A DNA stretch of 64,000 bases from UBA1127 sp034422455 (GTDB lineage Bacteria > Chloroflexota > Dehalococcoidia > Lucifugimonadales > UBA1127): the NCBI GenBank assembly GCA_034422455.1, contig DAOUJQ010000001.1:62001-126000 (forward strand). The letters run 5' to 3'. The notes beneath the pieces were generated by a model, which did no database searches, was not told the origin of the DNA, and was given only the letters and a program-made list of their open reading frames with translations. Shown here piece after piece: positions 1 through 8,698 of this stretch (within the stretch, counting starts at the first letter, position 1; every line of letters starts with the position of its first letter). Made by a program: the position numbers and the translations under genes.

Positions 1-139
1 CGGCGACGATGGCGCGAAAGTTGGGGAGGCGGCGGCGCAGGACGGCCACCTGGAAGAAGACGAGGATGACGACTATGGGCGTGACGTCACGCAGCGTCGA
101 CAGCGTGGTGGTGACGATTACCTCGATAAAGCCGGCCAT
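1..139 (-). CDS. DUF1538 family membrane protein (N-terminal part, runs off the window)
   Basis: Partial gene; only the first 46 codons are inside the window. It starts with ATG at 139, and its first base is the last base of the upstream gene's TGA (TGATG overlap), which implies translational coupling. The visible peptide begins MAGFIEVIVTTT and then TLRDVTPIVVILVFFQ. This resembles the start of the neighbour, which also has a short amphipathic lead followed by L-R-D-x-x-P and a hydrophobic helix. DUF1538 proteins are multi-pass membrane proteins of unknown function and are often encoded as adjacent pairs, which fits here. No transport substrate can be proposed. Confidence 0.72.
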   Translation of the reverse strand, partial: MAGFIEVIVTTTLSTLRDVTPIVVILVFFQVAVLRRRLPNFRAIVA

Positions 140-900
140 CACGTCACCATCCCGTAGCCCAGCACGCAGATCATCGGCGTCAGGCTGGCGAAGGCGATGA
201 GGCCGAACCCGTCCAGCATCGGGTTGCGCCCGCGTATGGTCGTCGCCAGCCCCACGCCAAGCGCCGTGATCAGGGGCACCGTGATGGTGCTCGTCGTGAC
301 GCCCCCGGAGTCGTAGGCCACGCCGACGATCTCCTCGGGCGCGAAGACCGTCATGACCATGACGAGGACGTAGCCGCCGATGATGAAGCGGTGGATCGGC
401 CAGCCCTTGATGATGCGCAGCACGCCGAGCACAATCGCCAGTCCCACGGAGAACGCGACGACCAGCCGTAGCTCCAGCGCATAGGTCTCTCGCGCGGCCT
501 GGGTGGCGTGGATGAAGCCGGCCTCCGCCGCGACATCCGCAGCCTCCGCCGCAACGGCGATGAGGGCGGGCTCCGCGACGGTGGTGCCGAAGCCTAGGCA
601 GAACGCCATCGCCAGCAAGGCGGTGAGGCTGCCCTTGCGTGCCATGCCCTGGGCCAGCGCCTCGCCGAGCGGGAAGAGCCCGCTCTCCAACCCCTGGATG
701 AAGAGCGCCAGCCCAATGACCACGAATACGAGGCCAACCAGGACGTTGACCAGGTCCGGGAAGGGCTGCTGGAGGACGACGATCTGGAAGAAGGCGATGA
801 CCAGGAAGATGGGCGCCAGGTCCCGAAGCGCACCGAGAGTCTGCTTGGACATCGCGGTCACGAACTGGGGCACACCACGCTCCTGAGAGGATTGCTTCAC
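139..900 (-). CDS. DUF1538 family multi-pass membrane protein
   Basis: 253 residues, start ATG at 900. After a short charged lead come about seven hydrophobic stretches. The family-typical glycine- and alanine-rich block GFGTTVAEPALIAVAAEA lies near residue 105-122, and a second Gly-rich segment near 190-215 (AYDSGGVTTSTITVPLITALG). Function is unknown; the family looks like a carrier or channel. The gene overlaps its downstream partner by one base, so the two probably form one complex. The 173 bp upstream (901-1073) hold palindromic repeat fragments and no gene. Confidence 0.8.
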   Translation of the reverse strand: MKQSSQERGVPQFVTAMSKQTLGALRDLAPIFLVIAFFQIVVLQQPFPDLVNVLVGLVFVVIGLALFIQGLESGLFPLGEALAQGMARKGSLTALLAMAFCLGFGTTVAEPALIAVAAEAADVAAEAGFIHATQAARETYALELRLVVAFSVGLAIVLGVLRIIKGWPIHRFIIGGYVLVMVMTVFAPEEIVGVAYDSGGVTTSTITVPLITALGVGLATTIRGRNPMLDGFGLIAFASLTPMICVLGYGMVT

Positions 901-1073
901 CGGGAAGGGCTCCGGCCCATGCCGCGCTTCAACATACGGAGATACGCTGGGAGGGTCAAGGGCGCCCGGCTCGTCTTCCCGGCGAAAGCCGGGGTCCAGG
1001 CGCAGGCAGGGTGGGTCGTTGTGCTTCGACGTGGCTCAGCACGAACGGCTTTCGTCCGTCTAGATGGCCTTCC

Positions 1074-2399
1074 CTACCGCAGACGCCGCATCGTCGGCGA
1101 GAAGACCAGCACGACTACGGCAATGACGATGAACGTCACCGCGAGGATGGCCAGGCCCGCCGGGGCACCCCAGTAGTCGGCGATGAGCGTGAGCGGCAGC
1201 ACGCCGATCGGCATCAGCCCCCACATGAGCCCCTGTATGCTCATCACCCGCCCCCGGTAGGTCGGGTCAACGTACTCGAGGGTAAGGGAGGCTTGCAGCG
1301 TCATCCGCGCAGACTGGATGAGGCCCACCACCGCAAGGACCACCAGCGCCGGAACGAACACGGGCACGTACTCTGCTAGCGCCGCAAAGCCTATGAGCGT
1401 CAGTCCCGAAATGATGGCGGAGACCACCAGCAGCCGGCCCCGTGACCCCGCCCGCTTCATCCCCGCCACCAGAATGGCGCCGCCCATGCTGCCGAGTCCC
1501 AGCACGGCGAGCATGTACCCCAAGCCCGCTTCCTCCACGCCGAAGTTGTCCCTGGCGAACAGTGGCATCACGAATCGGATGGGCGCCATCATCATCACCT
1601 GCACAATGCCCATGATCAGCAGCAGCATGATGACCGTGTCGCGGCGGATGTACTGGAAGCCCAGGAGGATGTCGCCGAAGGGGCTGCGCCCGGACGGCCC
1701 GCCCTCCGGGTAGTGTTTGTGCACCTGCGTGGTGAACGCGAAGGAGGCAATGTTCATTCCCCCAATGAGCACGTACAACATGTGCATGCCCAACCATCCG
1801 GCAAAGGGGCCGGCGATGGCGGGCGCCGCCATGGTGGTGGCGCTCATCACCATGGCGCTCAGCGCGGCCGCGTTCATGATCAAGTGTCTCGGCACGATCT
1901 GCGGCACGATGGCCTGCCGCGCCGGCATCATGAACGGCATGATGCACCCCTGGATGAATGCCGCGATCATCAGGTGCGTCCAGTGGATCGCCCCGGTGTA
2001 GATGAGGGCGGCGATGCTCAGCGCCATGATTGCGAACAGCACCTGGCTGACCTGGATGATGCCGCGCTTCTCCCACCGGTCGACGAAGACGCCGCCGAAG
2101 AGGCTCAGCGCCAGCCCCGGCACGCCGTTGGCCGCCGTCACCACGCCGAGGAGCTTTGGGTCGCCGGTGAGGTCGTAGACGTAGAAGCCCTGCGCGAAGG
2201 CCATGCTCTGCATGGCGCCCATCGCCAGCAGCGAGCCTATCCAGAGGAAGCGGAACTCCGTGTTGCCCAGCGACCGGAAGGTGCGCTGCAGCCACGGCCC
2301 GCTCTGATCCGCCTCGATGGTGTGGGGGCCGCCCCACGGCGGACGACCGCCGGCAGCGACCGCGCCTCCTTCAGGCCTGTCCGATTGTCCGGTTGCCAT
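1074..2399 (-). CDS. Major facilitator superfamily transporter
   Basis: 441 residues with about 12 hydrophobic helices. The MFS loop motif appears as GGVFVDRWEKRGIIQ after helix 2, and the second half repeats the pattern (GGAILVAGMKRAGSRGR). It most resembles the EntS/DUF894-type drug or siderophore exporter group. It is the last gene of a minus-strand run (LLM, VOC, amidohydrolase, TPP enzyme, Rieske oxygenase, then this carrier), so uptake of the pathway substrate or export of a product is a reasonable inference. I chose the ATG at 2399; a GTG at 2423 would add eight residues. Confidence 0.85.
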   Translation of the reverse strand: MATGQSDRPEGGAVAAGGRPPWGGPHTIEADQSGPWLQRTFRSLGNTEFRFLWIGSLLAMGAMQSMAFAQGFYVYDLTGDPKLLGVVTAANGVPGLALSLFGGVFVDRWEKRGIIQVSQVLFAIMALSIAALIYTGAIHWTHLMIAAFIQGCIMPFMMPARQAIVPQIVPRHLIMNAAALSAMVMSATTMAAPAIAGPFAGWLGMHMLYVLIGGMNIASFAFTTQVHKHYPEGGPSGRSPFGDILLGFQYIRRDTVIMLLLIMGIVQVMMMAPIRFVMPLFARDNFGVEEAGLGYMLAVLGLGSMGGAILVAGMKRAGSRGRLLVVSAIISGLTLIGFAALAEYVPVFVPALVVLAVVGLIQSARMTLQASLTLEYVDPTYRGRVMSIQGLMWGLMPIGVLPLTLIADYWGAPAGLAILAVTFIVIAVVVLVFSPTMRRLR

Positions 2400-2429
2400 A
2401 GACTCCAATCGCTCTACGGGCACCTATAC

Positions 2430-2463
2430 CAAGAGACCCCACCTCGTCCGGGCGGGGCCTCTG
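2430..2463 (-). terminator. Hairpin downstream of the Rieske oxygenase gene
   Basis: Arms 432-440 (AGAGACCCC) and 454-462 (GGGGCCTCT) can pair. They lie just after the Rieske stop codon when read on the minus strand and are followed there by TTGG. The T-run is weak, so this may only attenuate read-through into the MFS gene. Confidence 0.4.
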
Positions 2464-2483
2464 GGTTCGCTATCCGGTTTGAC

Positions 2484-3785
2484 CTAGACGTTCGCCGTTT
2501 CCAGCACGGGGCGGCGGGACGTAAGGCGGTGCTCCTTCAGCTCCTTGACCGCCTCCTGAATGGGGAAGTCGGACGGGTAGAACTTGCGGACGGTGCGAAC
2601 GTTGAACGCCCAGGGCTTGGTCGGCTCGGTGGGGTCCTCGCCCTCCATCAGCTTGCGCGCCGTGCGGATGAGGCGCTGCCGCACGCGGATGATGCCCTCG
2701 TCGGATCGCACCAGGTGTTCCTTCTCGCGCTCGGCGATGGGCCCCCACTGGTCCTCCATCATTGCGATGTCCTGGAGCGGGAAGTTCTTGATGCCCGTGA
2801 ACGAGTAGTTCTTCTGGGCAATCCGGTCCACCTGGTAGTCGTTCTGCATGTTCGCTTTGGGGTAGAAGGTGCCGGGAATGAGCTCCGGGTGGGTGAACTG
2901 CCCATACTTGTACTCGGCCAGCTCGTAGTCGGGGATCGGGTCGTAGCTCCAGCGCAGCCGGAAGAACATGCAGCTCTCGTCGTCGATGGGCACGCGCATG
3001 TTGCTGGAGAAGATGCCCGGCCCGGCGATGCCCGCCGTGCAGAAGATGGGCATCATCCAGTGGCCCAGGCTGATGAGCTTGCCGCGCTCCGCGTTTCCGC
3101 TGGAGACGAACTCAATGCCGCCGTCCGTGTCCTCGATGTCCACGTAGATCTGCCGGGGGTCCTGGAACGTGTTGCCGACCTGGCTCACCTGCAGCGCGCG
3201 GTTGGACGCGTTGTTGTCCAACGTGGAGTGCAGGTACACGGCGTGGCTGGGGTCGTAGTCGCCCTCCATGCCCTGCAGGTAGCTGCACTGGAGGATGAAC
3301 TTCATCAGGTAGCGGTTCTCCGCCGGATGGTCCAGCCAGTCGAAGCCGGGCATCGGGGGCTGCTTGTCCTTGGGGCCCATGTAGGCCCACACGAGCCCGC
3401 CCTTCTCGACGGCCGGGTAGGACTTGATCTGTACCTTGTCCTTGTACGTCTCGCCCTCCGGGCTGTTGGGCAGGTCGACGCAGTTGCCGTCGACGTCAAA
3501 CTTCCATCCATGGTACACGCAGCGAATCCCGCACTCCTCGTTGCGCCCGAAGAAGAGCGGCGCGCCGCGGTGCGGGCAGTAGGCGTCGACGAGGCCGACA
3601 TTGCCGTCCGTGTCCTTGAACCCGATCAGCTTCTCGCCGAGCACGGTGACCCGAACCGGCGTGGAGTCGGGGTTGGGGACCTCCTCGGACAGCATCACGG
3701 GCAGCCAGAACCGCCGGAACAGATCGCCCATGGGCGTGCCGGGGCCTACCTGCGTTACGAGATCGTTGTCTTCCCTGGTGAGCAT
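2484..3785 (-). CDS. Rieske non-heme iron oxygenase, alpha subunit (phthalate 4,5-dioxygenase type)
   Basis: 433 residues. The N-terminal Rieske [2Fe-2S] domain has CPH at 70-72 and CVYH at 89-92 (ligands C70, H72, C89, H92). The catalytic domain carries the mononuclear iron motif EGDYDPSH...H with H181 and H186. The length and the opening MLTREDNDLVTQVGPGTPMG are typical of single-subunit oxygenases of the phthalate/vanillate group, which hydroxylate or demethylate aromatic or polycyclic substrates using electrons from a separate reductase. No reductase or ferredoxin gene is nearby. It is fifth in the catabolic run. A paralog with the same opening lies at 9815. The substrate cannot be read from sequence. 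Confidence 0.92.
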   Translation of the reverse strand: MLTREDNDLVTQVGPGTPMGDLFRRFWLPVMLSEEVPNPDSTPVRVTVLGEKLIGFKDTDGNVGLVDAYCPHRGAPLFFGRNEECGIRCVYHGWKFDVDGNCVDLPNSPEGETYKDKVQIKSYPAVEKGGLVWAYMGPKDKQPPMPGFDWLDHPAENRYLMKFILQCSYLQGMEGDYDPSHAVYLHSTLDNNASNRALQVSQVGNTFQDPRQIYVDIEDTDGGIEFVSSGNAERGKLISLGHWMMPIFCTAGIAGPGIFSSNMRVPIDDESCMFFRLRWSYDPIPDYELAEYKYGQFTHPELIPGTFYPKANMQNDYQVDRIAQKNYSFTGIKNFPLQDIAMMEDQWGPIAEREKEHLVRSDEGIIRVRQRLIRTARKLMEGEDPTEPTKPWAFNVRTVRKFYPSDFPIQEAVKELKEHRLTSRRPVLETANV

Positions 3786-3809
3786 GAACTCCCCTCCTTG
3801 AAATTCTTG

Positions 3810-3838
3810 GCCCTACCGCATACGTGCGTGTGTAGGGC
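3810..3838. promoter_or_regulatory. Inverted repeat in the gap before the Rieske gene
   Basis: GCCCTAC at 3810-3816 and GTAGGGC at 3832-3838 form a 7-bp dyad with a 15-nt spacer. It sits 25 bp upstream of the Rieske start codon and downstream of the TPP-enzyme stop. It could be an operator or leader hairpin; nothing else supports this. Confidence 0.3.
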
Positions 3839-3892
3839 AAAGCATCATGCCAAGCATAGCAATATGCATGGACGTGTGCAACGACGCCAACC

Positions 3893-3917
3893 CGTTCGCC
3901 CTGAGCTTGTCGAAGGG
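3893..3917. repeat. Dispersed palindromic repeat (CGTTCGCCCTGAG type)
   Basis: One copy of the short repeat that recurs throughout the window, reading CGTTCGCCCTGAG then CTTGTCGAAGGG. It lies directly at the 3' end of the TPP-enzyme gene. Full-length copies elsewhere (for example 7433-7488) show that this is the left part of a unit of about 56 bp with inverted ends. Confidence 0.8.
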
Positions 3918-3920
3918 CCC

Positions 3921-5702
3921 CTACACCACCTGCGTGTACATGTCCACCAGCGCGACGCGTCCCTCATCGACCACTGCCTTCACCGCCCGCTCGAACGCCG
4001 GCTTCAGGTCCTCCGCCCGCTCGATGGGGCCCTCCGCGTACGCGCCGAACGACCGCGCCAGCCCCGCGAAGTCCACCACCGGGTCGTCGATGTCGATGCC
4101 GATGGTCCGCCGCTCCATGGGGCGGCCCCGCACCTGCGCCATAGACCCCTGGTGCCCCAGGTCGTTGCCGTAGGTGCGGTTGTTGTACATGACGATGAGC
4201 AGCGGGATACGGTGGTGCACCGCCGTCCAGATGGCGGCGGGCGTGAACAGCATGTCGCCGTCCGACTGGATGTTGATGGTCAGCCGCCCCTTGCCGCGGT
4301 TTGCCAGCGCCACGCCGACAGCGTGCGGGAGCCCCTCGCCGAGGCCGCCTCCACCGCGCGCGCTCACGTCCTGGTACGGGTGCCTGATGTCCCACAGCCG
4401 CTGCACCCAGCCGCGCAGGTCGCCGTTGCCGACGACCCAGTCGTGGTCGCGAACGACTTCCCACAGCTCCTGTGCGATGGTCGAGAGGGCGAGCGGGTGG
4501 TCTTCCGAGTGCGCCCTGGCGGTCGCCTGGTTCCGCGCCAGCGCTGCTTCGCTCAGTTGGCCGATGCGCTCGCGGCGGTCGGTGATGGCGGCCGCGCTGC
4601 CCGCCGCGTCGTCCAGCCGGCACTGCACCAGGTCGGCGAGCGCGGGCACCGCGAGGGCCGTGTCTGCCGCGACGGACATGGCCGTCGGGTACAGGCTGCC
4701 GTGGTCGTCCGCCCAGCTCTTCACCTGCAGCTGCCGCAGCGACACGTCGATGAGTATGGCGTCGGGGCGCAGGATGTCCTCCGTCTTGCGCGTCGCCCGG
4801 TCCAGCCGCGTCAGCTCCTGCTGTAGGTCGTACACGTCGAGCGCCAGCACCACGTCGGCCTCGGACAGCAGCTCCTCCCGGCTCTCGGTGGCGTAGAGCG
4901 GGTGCCGCGTGGGGAAGTTGAAGAAGTCGCCGCCGTTGATAATCGGCAGGGCCAGGCTCTCGGCCAGCCGCAGCAGCCCCTGCGCCGCCTCCTCGGAGCG
5001 GCCGAGGAAGTTCGCGAGCACCACGGGGCGCTCCGCCGCCATGAGTGCGCCGGCCACGCGCTCCAGCGCCGCCGGGTCCGCCTGCAGCCGCGTCGGCGCC
5101 GGGTAGCGCGAGACGTCCGGCATCTGGAACGGCTCGGTCAGCTTCATCTCCTGCACGTCGGCGTCGAAGCAGACGTAGACGGGTCCCTGCGGCTCGCTGA
5201 CGACGAGGTTGTACGCGCGGATGAGCGACTCGACCGAGGCCTCGATGCTCGTCGGCTGGTCGTCCCACTTGACGAAGTTGCGGACGGCCTCGCCCTGGAC
5301 GTTCGCCGTGTGGATCCAGTCGATCCACGGGCGGCGGTGGTTGGCGTCGAGCGGCCCCGTCGCGCCGAGGACCAGCACGCCGGAGCGGCCCATCCACGCG
5401 TTGAACATCGCCATGGAGGCGTGCAGCAGCCCGACGATGTCGTGCACGAAAGCGGCCATCGGCTTGCCCGCCGCGCGGCCGTACCCCTGCGCGAGCGCCA
5501 CCGCGATCTCCTCGTGGTTGCACAGGATGAACTCCGGCCCCTGGTTGCCCAAGTGGTTCACCACGGAGTCGTGGATGCCGCGGAACGTCGCGCCGGGGTT
5601 CATCGAGATGTACTCGATGCCCAGGGCGCGGATGGCGTCGACGATGACGTCGGAGCCGTACTCAGTGGGCGCAAAGCCATCCTGGCGAGGGTCTGTCGTC
5701 AT
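3921..5702 (-). CDS. Thiamine-pyrophosphate-dependent enzyme (acetolactate synthase/benzoylformate decarboxylase-like)
   Basis: 593 residues from the ATG at 5702; codons further upstream overlap the amidohydrolase and read as shadow sequence. Three-domain TPP enzyme: PYR domain (about 1-180) with the acidic residue in NHEEIAVALAQGYGRAAGK, a central domain, and a C-terminal PP domain with the metal/diphosphate signature SDGDMLFTP near 480 ending in NN near 507-508. Such enzymes make or break bonds next to a keto group. No small regulatory subunit is present, so branched-chain amino-acid synthesis is unlikely. It lies 19 bp downstream of the amidohydrolase and probably acts in the same degradative pathway. 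Confidence 0.85.
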   Translation of the reverse strand: MTTDPRQDGFAPTEYGSDVIVDAIRALGIEYISMNPGATFRGIHDSVVNHLGNQGPEFILCNHEEIAVALAQGYGRAAGKPMAAFVHDIVGLLHASMAMFNAWMGRSGVLVLGATGPLDANHRRPWIDWIHTANVQGEAVRNFVKWDDQPTSIEASVESLIRAYNLVVSEPQGPVYVCFDADVQEMKLTEPFQMPDVSRYPAPTRLQADPAALERVAGALMAAERPVVLANFLGRSEEAAQGLLRLAESLALPIINGGDFFNFPTRHPLYATESREELLSEADVVLALDVYDLQQELTRLDRATRKTEDILRPDAILIDVSLRQLQVKSWADDHGSLYPTAMSVAADTALAVPALADLVQCRLDDAAGSAAAITDRRERIGQLSEAALARNQATARAHSEDHPLALSTIAQELWEVVRDHDWVVGNGDLRGWVQRLWDIRHPYQDVSARGGGGLGEGLPHAVGVALANRGKGRLTINIQSDGDMLFTPAAIWTAVHHRIPLLIVMYNNRTYGNDLGHQGSMAQVRGRPMERRTIGIDIDDPVVDFAGLARSFGAYAEGPIERAEDLKPAFERAVKAVVDEGRVALVDMYTQVV

Positions 5703-5721
5703 GAGGGCCTCCCGGTATTGT

Positions 5722-6906
5722 CTAGTCGTCGTCCAAGTGGAAGAAGCGGACCGCGTTGCCCGCCACCATGAGCTGCCGCTCCTCGTCCGGGACGCCGCGG
5801 AAGTTCCAGTCGAGCGTGTTCTTGGAGTCCGGCCAGTCTGACTCCTGGTGCGGGAAGTCCGACGCCCAGATGAGGTGGTCGACGCCCATGTGGTGGCGCA
5901 GCTCCACACCGGAGCGGTCCTGCTGGAAGCCCCAGATGCAGTGCTCGCGGATGTACTCGCTCGGCGGCCGCTTCAGCGGCTCGAAGCCCAGCAGCCGCGA
6001 CGCCCAGTGCACGTGCCGCTTGTATCGCACGTCCGCCATCTCCATGAAGAAGGGCACCCACCCAATCTGGTTCTCCGCCCAGAAGATCCTGAGGCCCGGG
6101 AACCGGTCGAAGACGCCGGAAAGCACCATTTGGACGATGTTCACCGACCCCGCGCGTCCGAACCGGCTCACCTGCTCTACCATGCCGCCCGTTGGCCCGA
6201 GGTGCGTCGTCACTTCCTCCGGCGTCTGCGGGTACTTGAACGAGTGCAGCGGCCCCGCCGGCCCGTTGCCCCGGTCGAGGTCGATGTGCACGGTGATCGG
6301 CATCCCCATGTCCAGCGCCTCGGCGTAGAAGCGGTCGTCCTCCGGCGTCGGGTAGCCGAGGCCGCTGGGGAAGCCACCGAGGACGATGCCCTTCAAGCCA
6401 AGCTTCCGGCAGTGCCGCATCTCCTCCAGCGCCTCCTCCAGACCGCAGAACGGGATGATGCCCAGGCCGATGAGCCGGTCGGGCGCGTGCGAGCAGTAGT
6501 CCTCCGCCAGCCAGTCGTTGTAGGCGCGGAGCACGGCGCAGTAGGCTGCGTTGTCCTCGATGCTGCGCCACAGGCGCGGGCCGCCGGCCTGGTTGGGAAA
6601 GAGCACTTCCGCGTCCATGCCGTCGCGGTCCTGCTCCTTGATGCGCTGCTCCGGCGAGCCCGTCCCGTTGGTGTCCGCGTAGGTCTGGCCGTAGGGCTGC
6701 CACACGTCGCGGCCCTTGCCTCCGTACAGGTCGAAGGCAACCTCGCGGGGCCTCGCTCCCGGCACCACCCACGCGTCGCCGCCGGTGACCTGCCGCTCCA
6801 GCCGCGGCACGAGGTCCTGGTACTGCGACGGCACGCGGGGCGTCCATCGCTCCGGCGCGACCTCAAGGTGCGAGTCGCCTGACATAACGCGATACTTGCC
6901 GCTCAT
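5722..6906 (-). CDS. Amidohydrolase-2 family metal-dependent hydrolase/decarboxylase
   Basis: 394 residues. TIM-barrel amidohydrolase of the ACMSD / gamma-resorcylate decarboxylase type. The N-terminal metal motif is DSHLE, so the usual second His of D-x-H-x-H is replaced by Glu. Further conserved blocks are MDAEVLFPNQ, GIVLGGFPSG, the His region MPITVHIDLD, and the C-terminal WASDFPHQESDWPDSK that supplies the catalytic Asp. Members decarboxylate aromatic acids or hydrolyse ring-fission products. Start ATG at 6906, 9 bp after the VOC gene, so the two are co-transcribed. In this pathway it would act after ring oxidation. Confidence 0.85.
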   Translation of the reverse strand: MSGKYRVMSGDSHLEVAPERWTPRVPSQYQDLVPRLERQVTGGDAWVVPGARPREVAFDLYGGKGRDVWQPYGQTYADTNGTGSPEQRIKEQDRDGMDAEVLFPNQAGGPRLWRSIEDNAAYCAVLRAYNDWLAEDYCSHAPDRLIGLGIIPFCGLEEALEEMRHCRKLGLKGIVLGGFPSGLGYPTPEDDRFYAEALDMGMPITVHIDLDRGNGPAGPLHSFKYPQTPEEVTTHLGPTGGMVEQVSRFGRAGSVNIVQMVLSGVFDRFPGLRIFWAENQIGWVPFFMEMADVRYKRHVHWASRLLGFEPLKRPPSEYIREHCIWGFQQDRSGVELRHHMGVDHLIWASDFPHQESDWPDSKNTLDWNFRGVPDEERQLMVAGNAVRFFHLDDD

Positions 6907-6915
6907 GACTGCCTC

Positions 6916-7410
6916 CTACGAAGCAACTCCGGCGTGCTCCGGCAGCGGGTCGTCGAAGGTGAACGGTGCGTCGAGGTCGCCCCGGCCCGCAAGGAACAGC
7001 TCGCGCGCCCGAGGGAACTCGTAATAGATCTCCAGCGTGTTGCCGTCCGGGTCGTGCAGGTAGAGGCTCCGCTGGCTCACGTGGTCGATCATGCGCTGCA
7101 CCTCGACGCCGTCCGCCACCAGGCTGTCGTACGACTCCCGCAGGGCCTCGTAGCTGCCCACCTTGAACGCTATGTGCAGCACGCCGACGCCGTCCTGCAT
7201 GCCGACGGGCGGCGTCGCCGTCTCCGGGTCGCCCACGGGCATCAGGTCGATGGTGTGGCCGTCGCCGGGCAGGCTCAGGAAGACGCCGCCGTGGTCCGGG
7301 TCCTGCTCCATGAGCTGGAAGCCCAGCACGTCCATGTAGAACCGCTTGGCGCGCTCCACGTCCCGCACCCGGATGAGGCAGTGCCCAATGCGATCGAGCT
7401 TGGCGGGCAT
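6916..7410 (-). CDS. VOC-fold (glyoxalase / extradiol dioxygenase) family protein
   Basis: 164 residues with two beta-alpha-beta-beta-beta modules. The first opens IGHCLIRVRDVERAKRFYMDVLGF, giving the N-terminal metal His. The second opens GVLHIAFKVGSYEALRESYDSLVADG, and NTLEIYYEFPR carries the C-terminal Glu ligand. The family includes glyoxalase I, extradiol ring-cleaving dioxygenases and fosfomycin-resistance enzymes. Placed between an LLM monooxygenase and an amidohydrolase, a ring-cleavage or isomerase role is the most economical guess. It begins 85 bp after the LLM gene, and that gap is filled by a 56-bp palindromic repeat. Confidence 0.85.
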   Translation of the reverse strand: MPAKLDRIGHCLIRVRDVERAKRFYMDVLGFQLMEQDPDHGGVFLSLPGDGHTIDLMPVGDPETATPPVGMQDGVGVLHIAFKVGSYEALRESYDSLVADGVEVQRMIDHVSQRSLYLHDPDGNTLEIYYEFPRARELFLAGRGDLDAPFTFDDPLPEHAGVAS

Positions 7411-7432
7411 GTTTACCTCCTGGCATCGCTTG

Positions 7433-7488
7433 CCGTTCGTCCTGAGCCTGTTTTGGGCACGGTCGAAGGGGAATCGAAGGACGAACGG
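7433..7488. repeat. Full-length palindromic repeat unit with inverted ends
   Basis: Begins CCGTTCGTCCTGAG and ends AATCGAAGGACGAACGG, so the outer 11 bases are perfect inverted repeats around TGTTTTGGGCACGGTCGAAG. It occupies nearly all of the gap between the LLM and VOC genes. It is the best reference copy for the shorter fragments scattered through the window. Confidence 0.85.
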
Positions 7489-7495
7489 CGGCTGG

Positions 7496-8542
7496 CTACT
7501 TCAGCGCGGGCATGACCTTCTCGCAGAACAGCCGCAGGGAGCGTTCGATGTGCTCCTGCGGGATGAGCTCGCCCGCGTTGAACTCGGCGACGACCTCGGT
7601 CAGGTGCAGCGCCTCCCGCAGCTTGCTCAGCTGCTCGACGACCATCTCCGGCGTGCCGACGGCCACCTTTTCCCGCTGCACGTCCTCCCACGTCATCGCC
7701 GCGATCCCTGCCGCGCGCTCCGTCCGCTGCTCCGTCGGCGACCCAACCGACTGCGCGCCCTCTTCCGCCAGCCGACGCTGCAGCCTGCGGAACTGCCGCA
7801 TGAAACTCTCCTCCGGCTCTGTCAGGGCGGCCTCACGGTCCTCCGCCACGTACACGGGGATGCGCAGCGACACGTCCATCGGGGCCTCGTGCCCCGCCTC
7901 CTTGTACGCCTTCTTGTAGCTTGCCACCTGCTCGGTCACGCCCGGCAGCGGCACCGTCCTCAGGCCGATGAGCAGGGGATAGCCCATCTTGCCGTTGACC
8001 GGGAACGTGTCGTTGGTTGTCGCCGCGATGCGGATGGGCGGGTGCGGCGTCTGCACGGGCTTGGGGATGACGCACACGTCCTCGTAGCTGTAGTAATCGC
8101 CGCTGTAGCTGAACCGCTCGTTGGTCCAGGCCATCGTGATGACGTCGAGCGCCTCCCGGAACCTGTCGCGGCTCTCGGAGTACGGGATCCCGTACCCCTG
8201 GTACGCCGTCTGAAACCCGCTGCGCCCGACGCCGAACTCGAAGCGCCCGTCGCTGACGTGGTCGAGCGTGGCGCCCTCTTCGGCGACGCGGAGGGGGTTC
8301 GCAAGGGGCAGCACCAGCACCGACGAGCCGATAGTGATGCGCTTGGTGCGGCCCGCAATCGCCGCGCCCACCGTGAGCGGCGACGAGATGACGCGGTTGG
8401 GTGTGAAGTGGAACTCCGCCAGGCAGATGACGTCCAGCCCCAGCTCCTCTGCCATGTCCACGTGGTTGAACGCGTGCGAGTAGGCTTCCGCCGGATTGCC
8501 GCCTTCGGGCATGGAGAACTCGACAAAGGAACCGAACCGCAT
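7496..8542 (-). CDS. LLM class flavin-dependent oxidoreductase (bacterial luciferase-like)
   Basis: 348 residues, TIM-barrel flavin monooxygenase of the luciferase-like superfamily. It begins MRFGSFVEFSMPEGG. Typical blocks are LGLDVICLAEFHFTP, the strand IGSSVLVLPLANPLRVAEE, and DGRFEFGVGRSGFQTAYQGYG near 110-130. Family members use FMNH2 and O2 to oxidise aldehydes, ketones, alkanes, sulfonates or heterocycles, with a separate flavin reductase that is not seen here. It is the first gene of the minus-strand catabolic run and is divergent from a second LLM gene at 8699. Confidence 0.9.
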   Translation of the reverse strand: MRFGSFVEFSMPEGGNPAEAYSHAFNHVDMAEELGLDVICLAEFHFTPNRVISSPLTVGAAIAGRTKRITIGSSVLVLPLANPLRVAEEGATLDHVSDGRFEFGVGRSGFQTAYQGYGIPYSESRDRFREALDVITMAWTNERFSYSGDYYSYEDVCVIPKPVQTPHPPIRIAATTNDTFPVNGKMGYPLLIGLRTVPLPGVTEQVASYKKAYKEAGHEAPMDVSLRIPVYVAEDREAALTEPEESFMRQFRRLQRRLAEEGAQSVGSPTEQRTERAAGIAAMTWEDVQREKVAVGTPEMVVEQLSKLREALHLTEVVAEFNAGELIPQEHIERSLRLFCEKVMPALK

Positions 8543-8626
8543 AGTGTCCCCCTCGTTCAGCGTCCCCCTGCGTTCGGTGCATCATAGCGTCGCGCCGTGG
8601 AGCGGGCAAGAGCGGCGCGCAAGCGG

Positions 8627-8635
8627 TGGTATACT
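8627..8635 (+). promoter_or_regulatory. Extended -10 promoter for the LLM/Rieske pair
   Basis: TGGTATACT matches an extended -10 element (TGn followed by TATACT at 8630-8635). It lies 64 bp before the LLM start in the divergent gap. I see no good -35, which is normal for extended -10 promoters. Confidence 0.45.
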
Positions 8636-8698
8636 GGCGCGGACGCCGATAGCCGGCCGCCGGATGCGGCGGTCAAGCCACTGCCAAGGAGCCGCGTC

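Noticed and set aside
1713..4826. A 1037-codon open frame on the plus strand
   Set aside because: It lies antisense to the MFS and Rieske genes, which have clear family motifs. The translation is rich in His, Arg and Val without any domain, as expected for a GC-rich shadow frame.
3921..5909. Longer start for the first TPP enzyme (662 residues)
   Set aside because: The extra 69 residues overlap the amidohydrolase 3' end and are Thr/Ser/Arg-rich shadow sequence; the conserved protein starts at the ATG at 5702.
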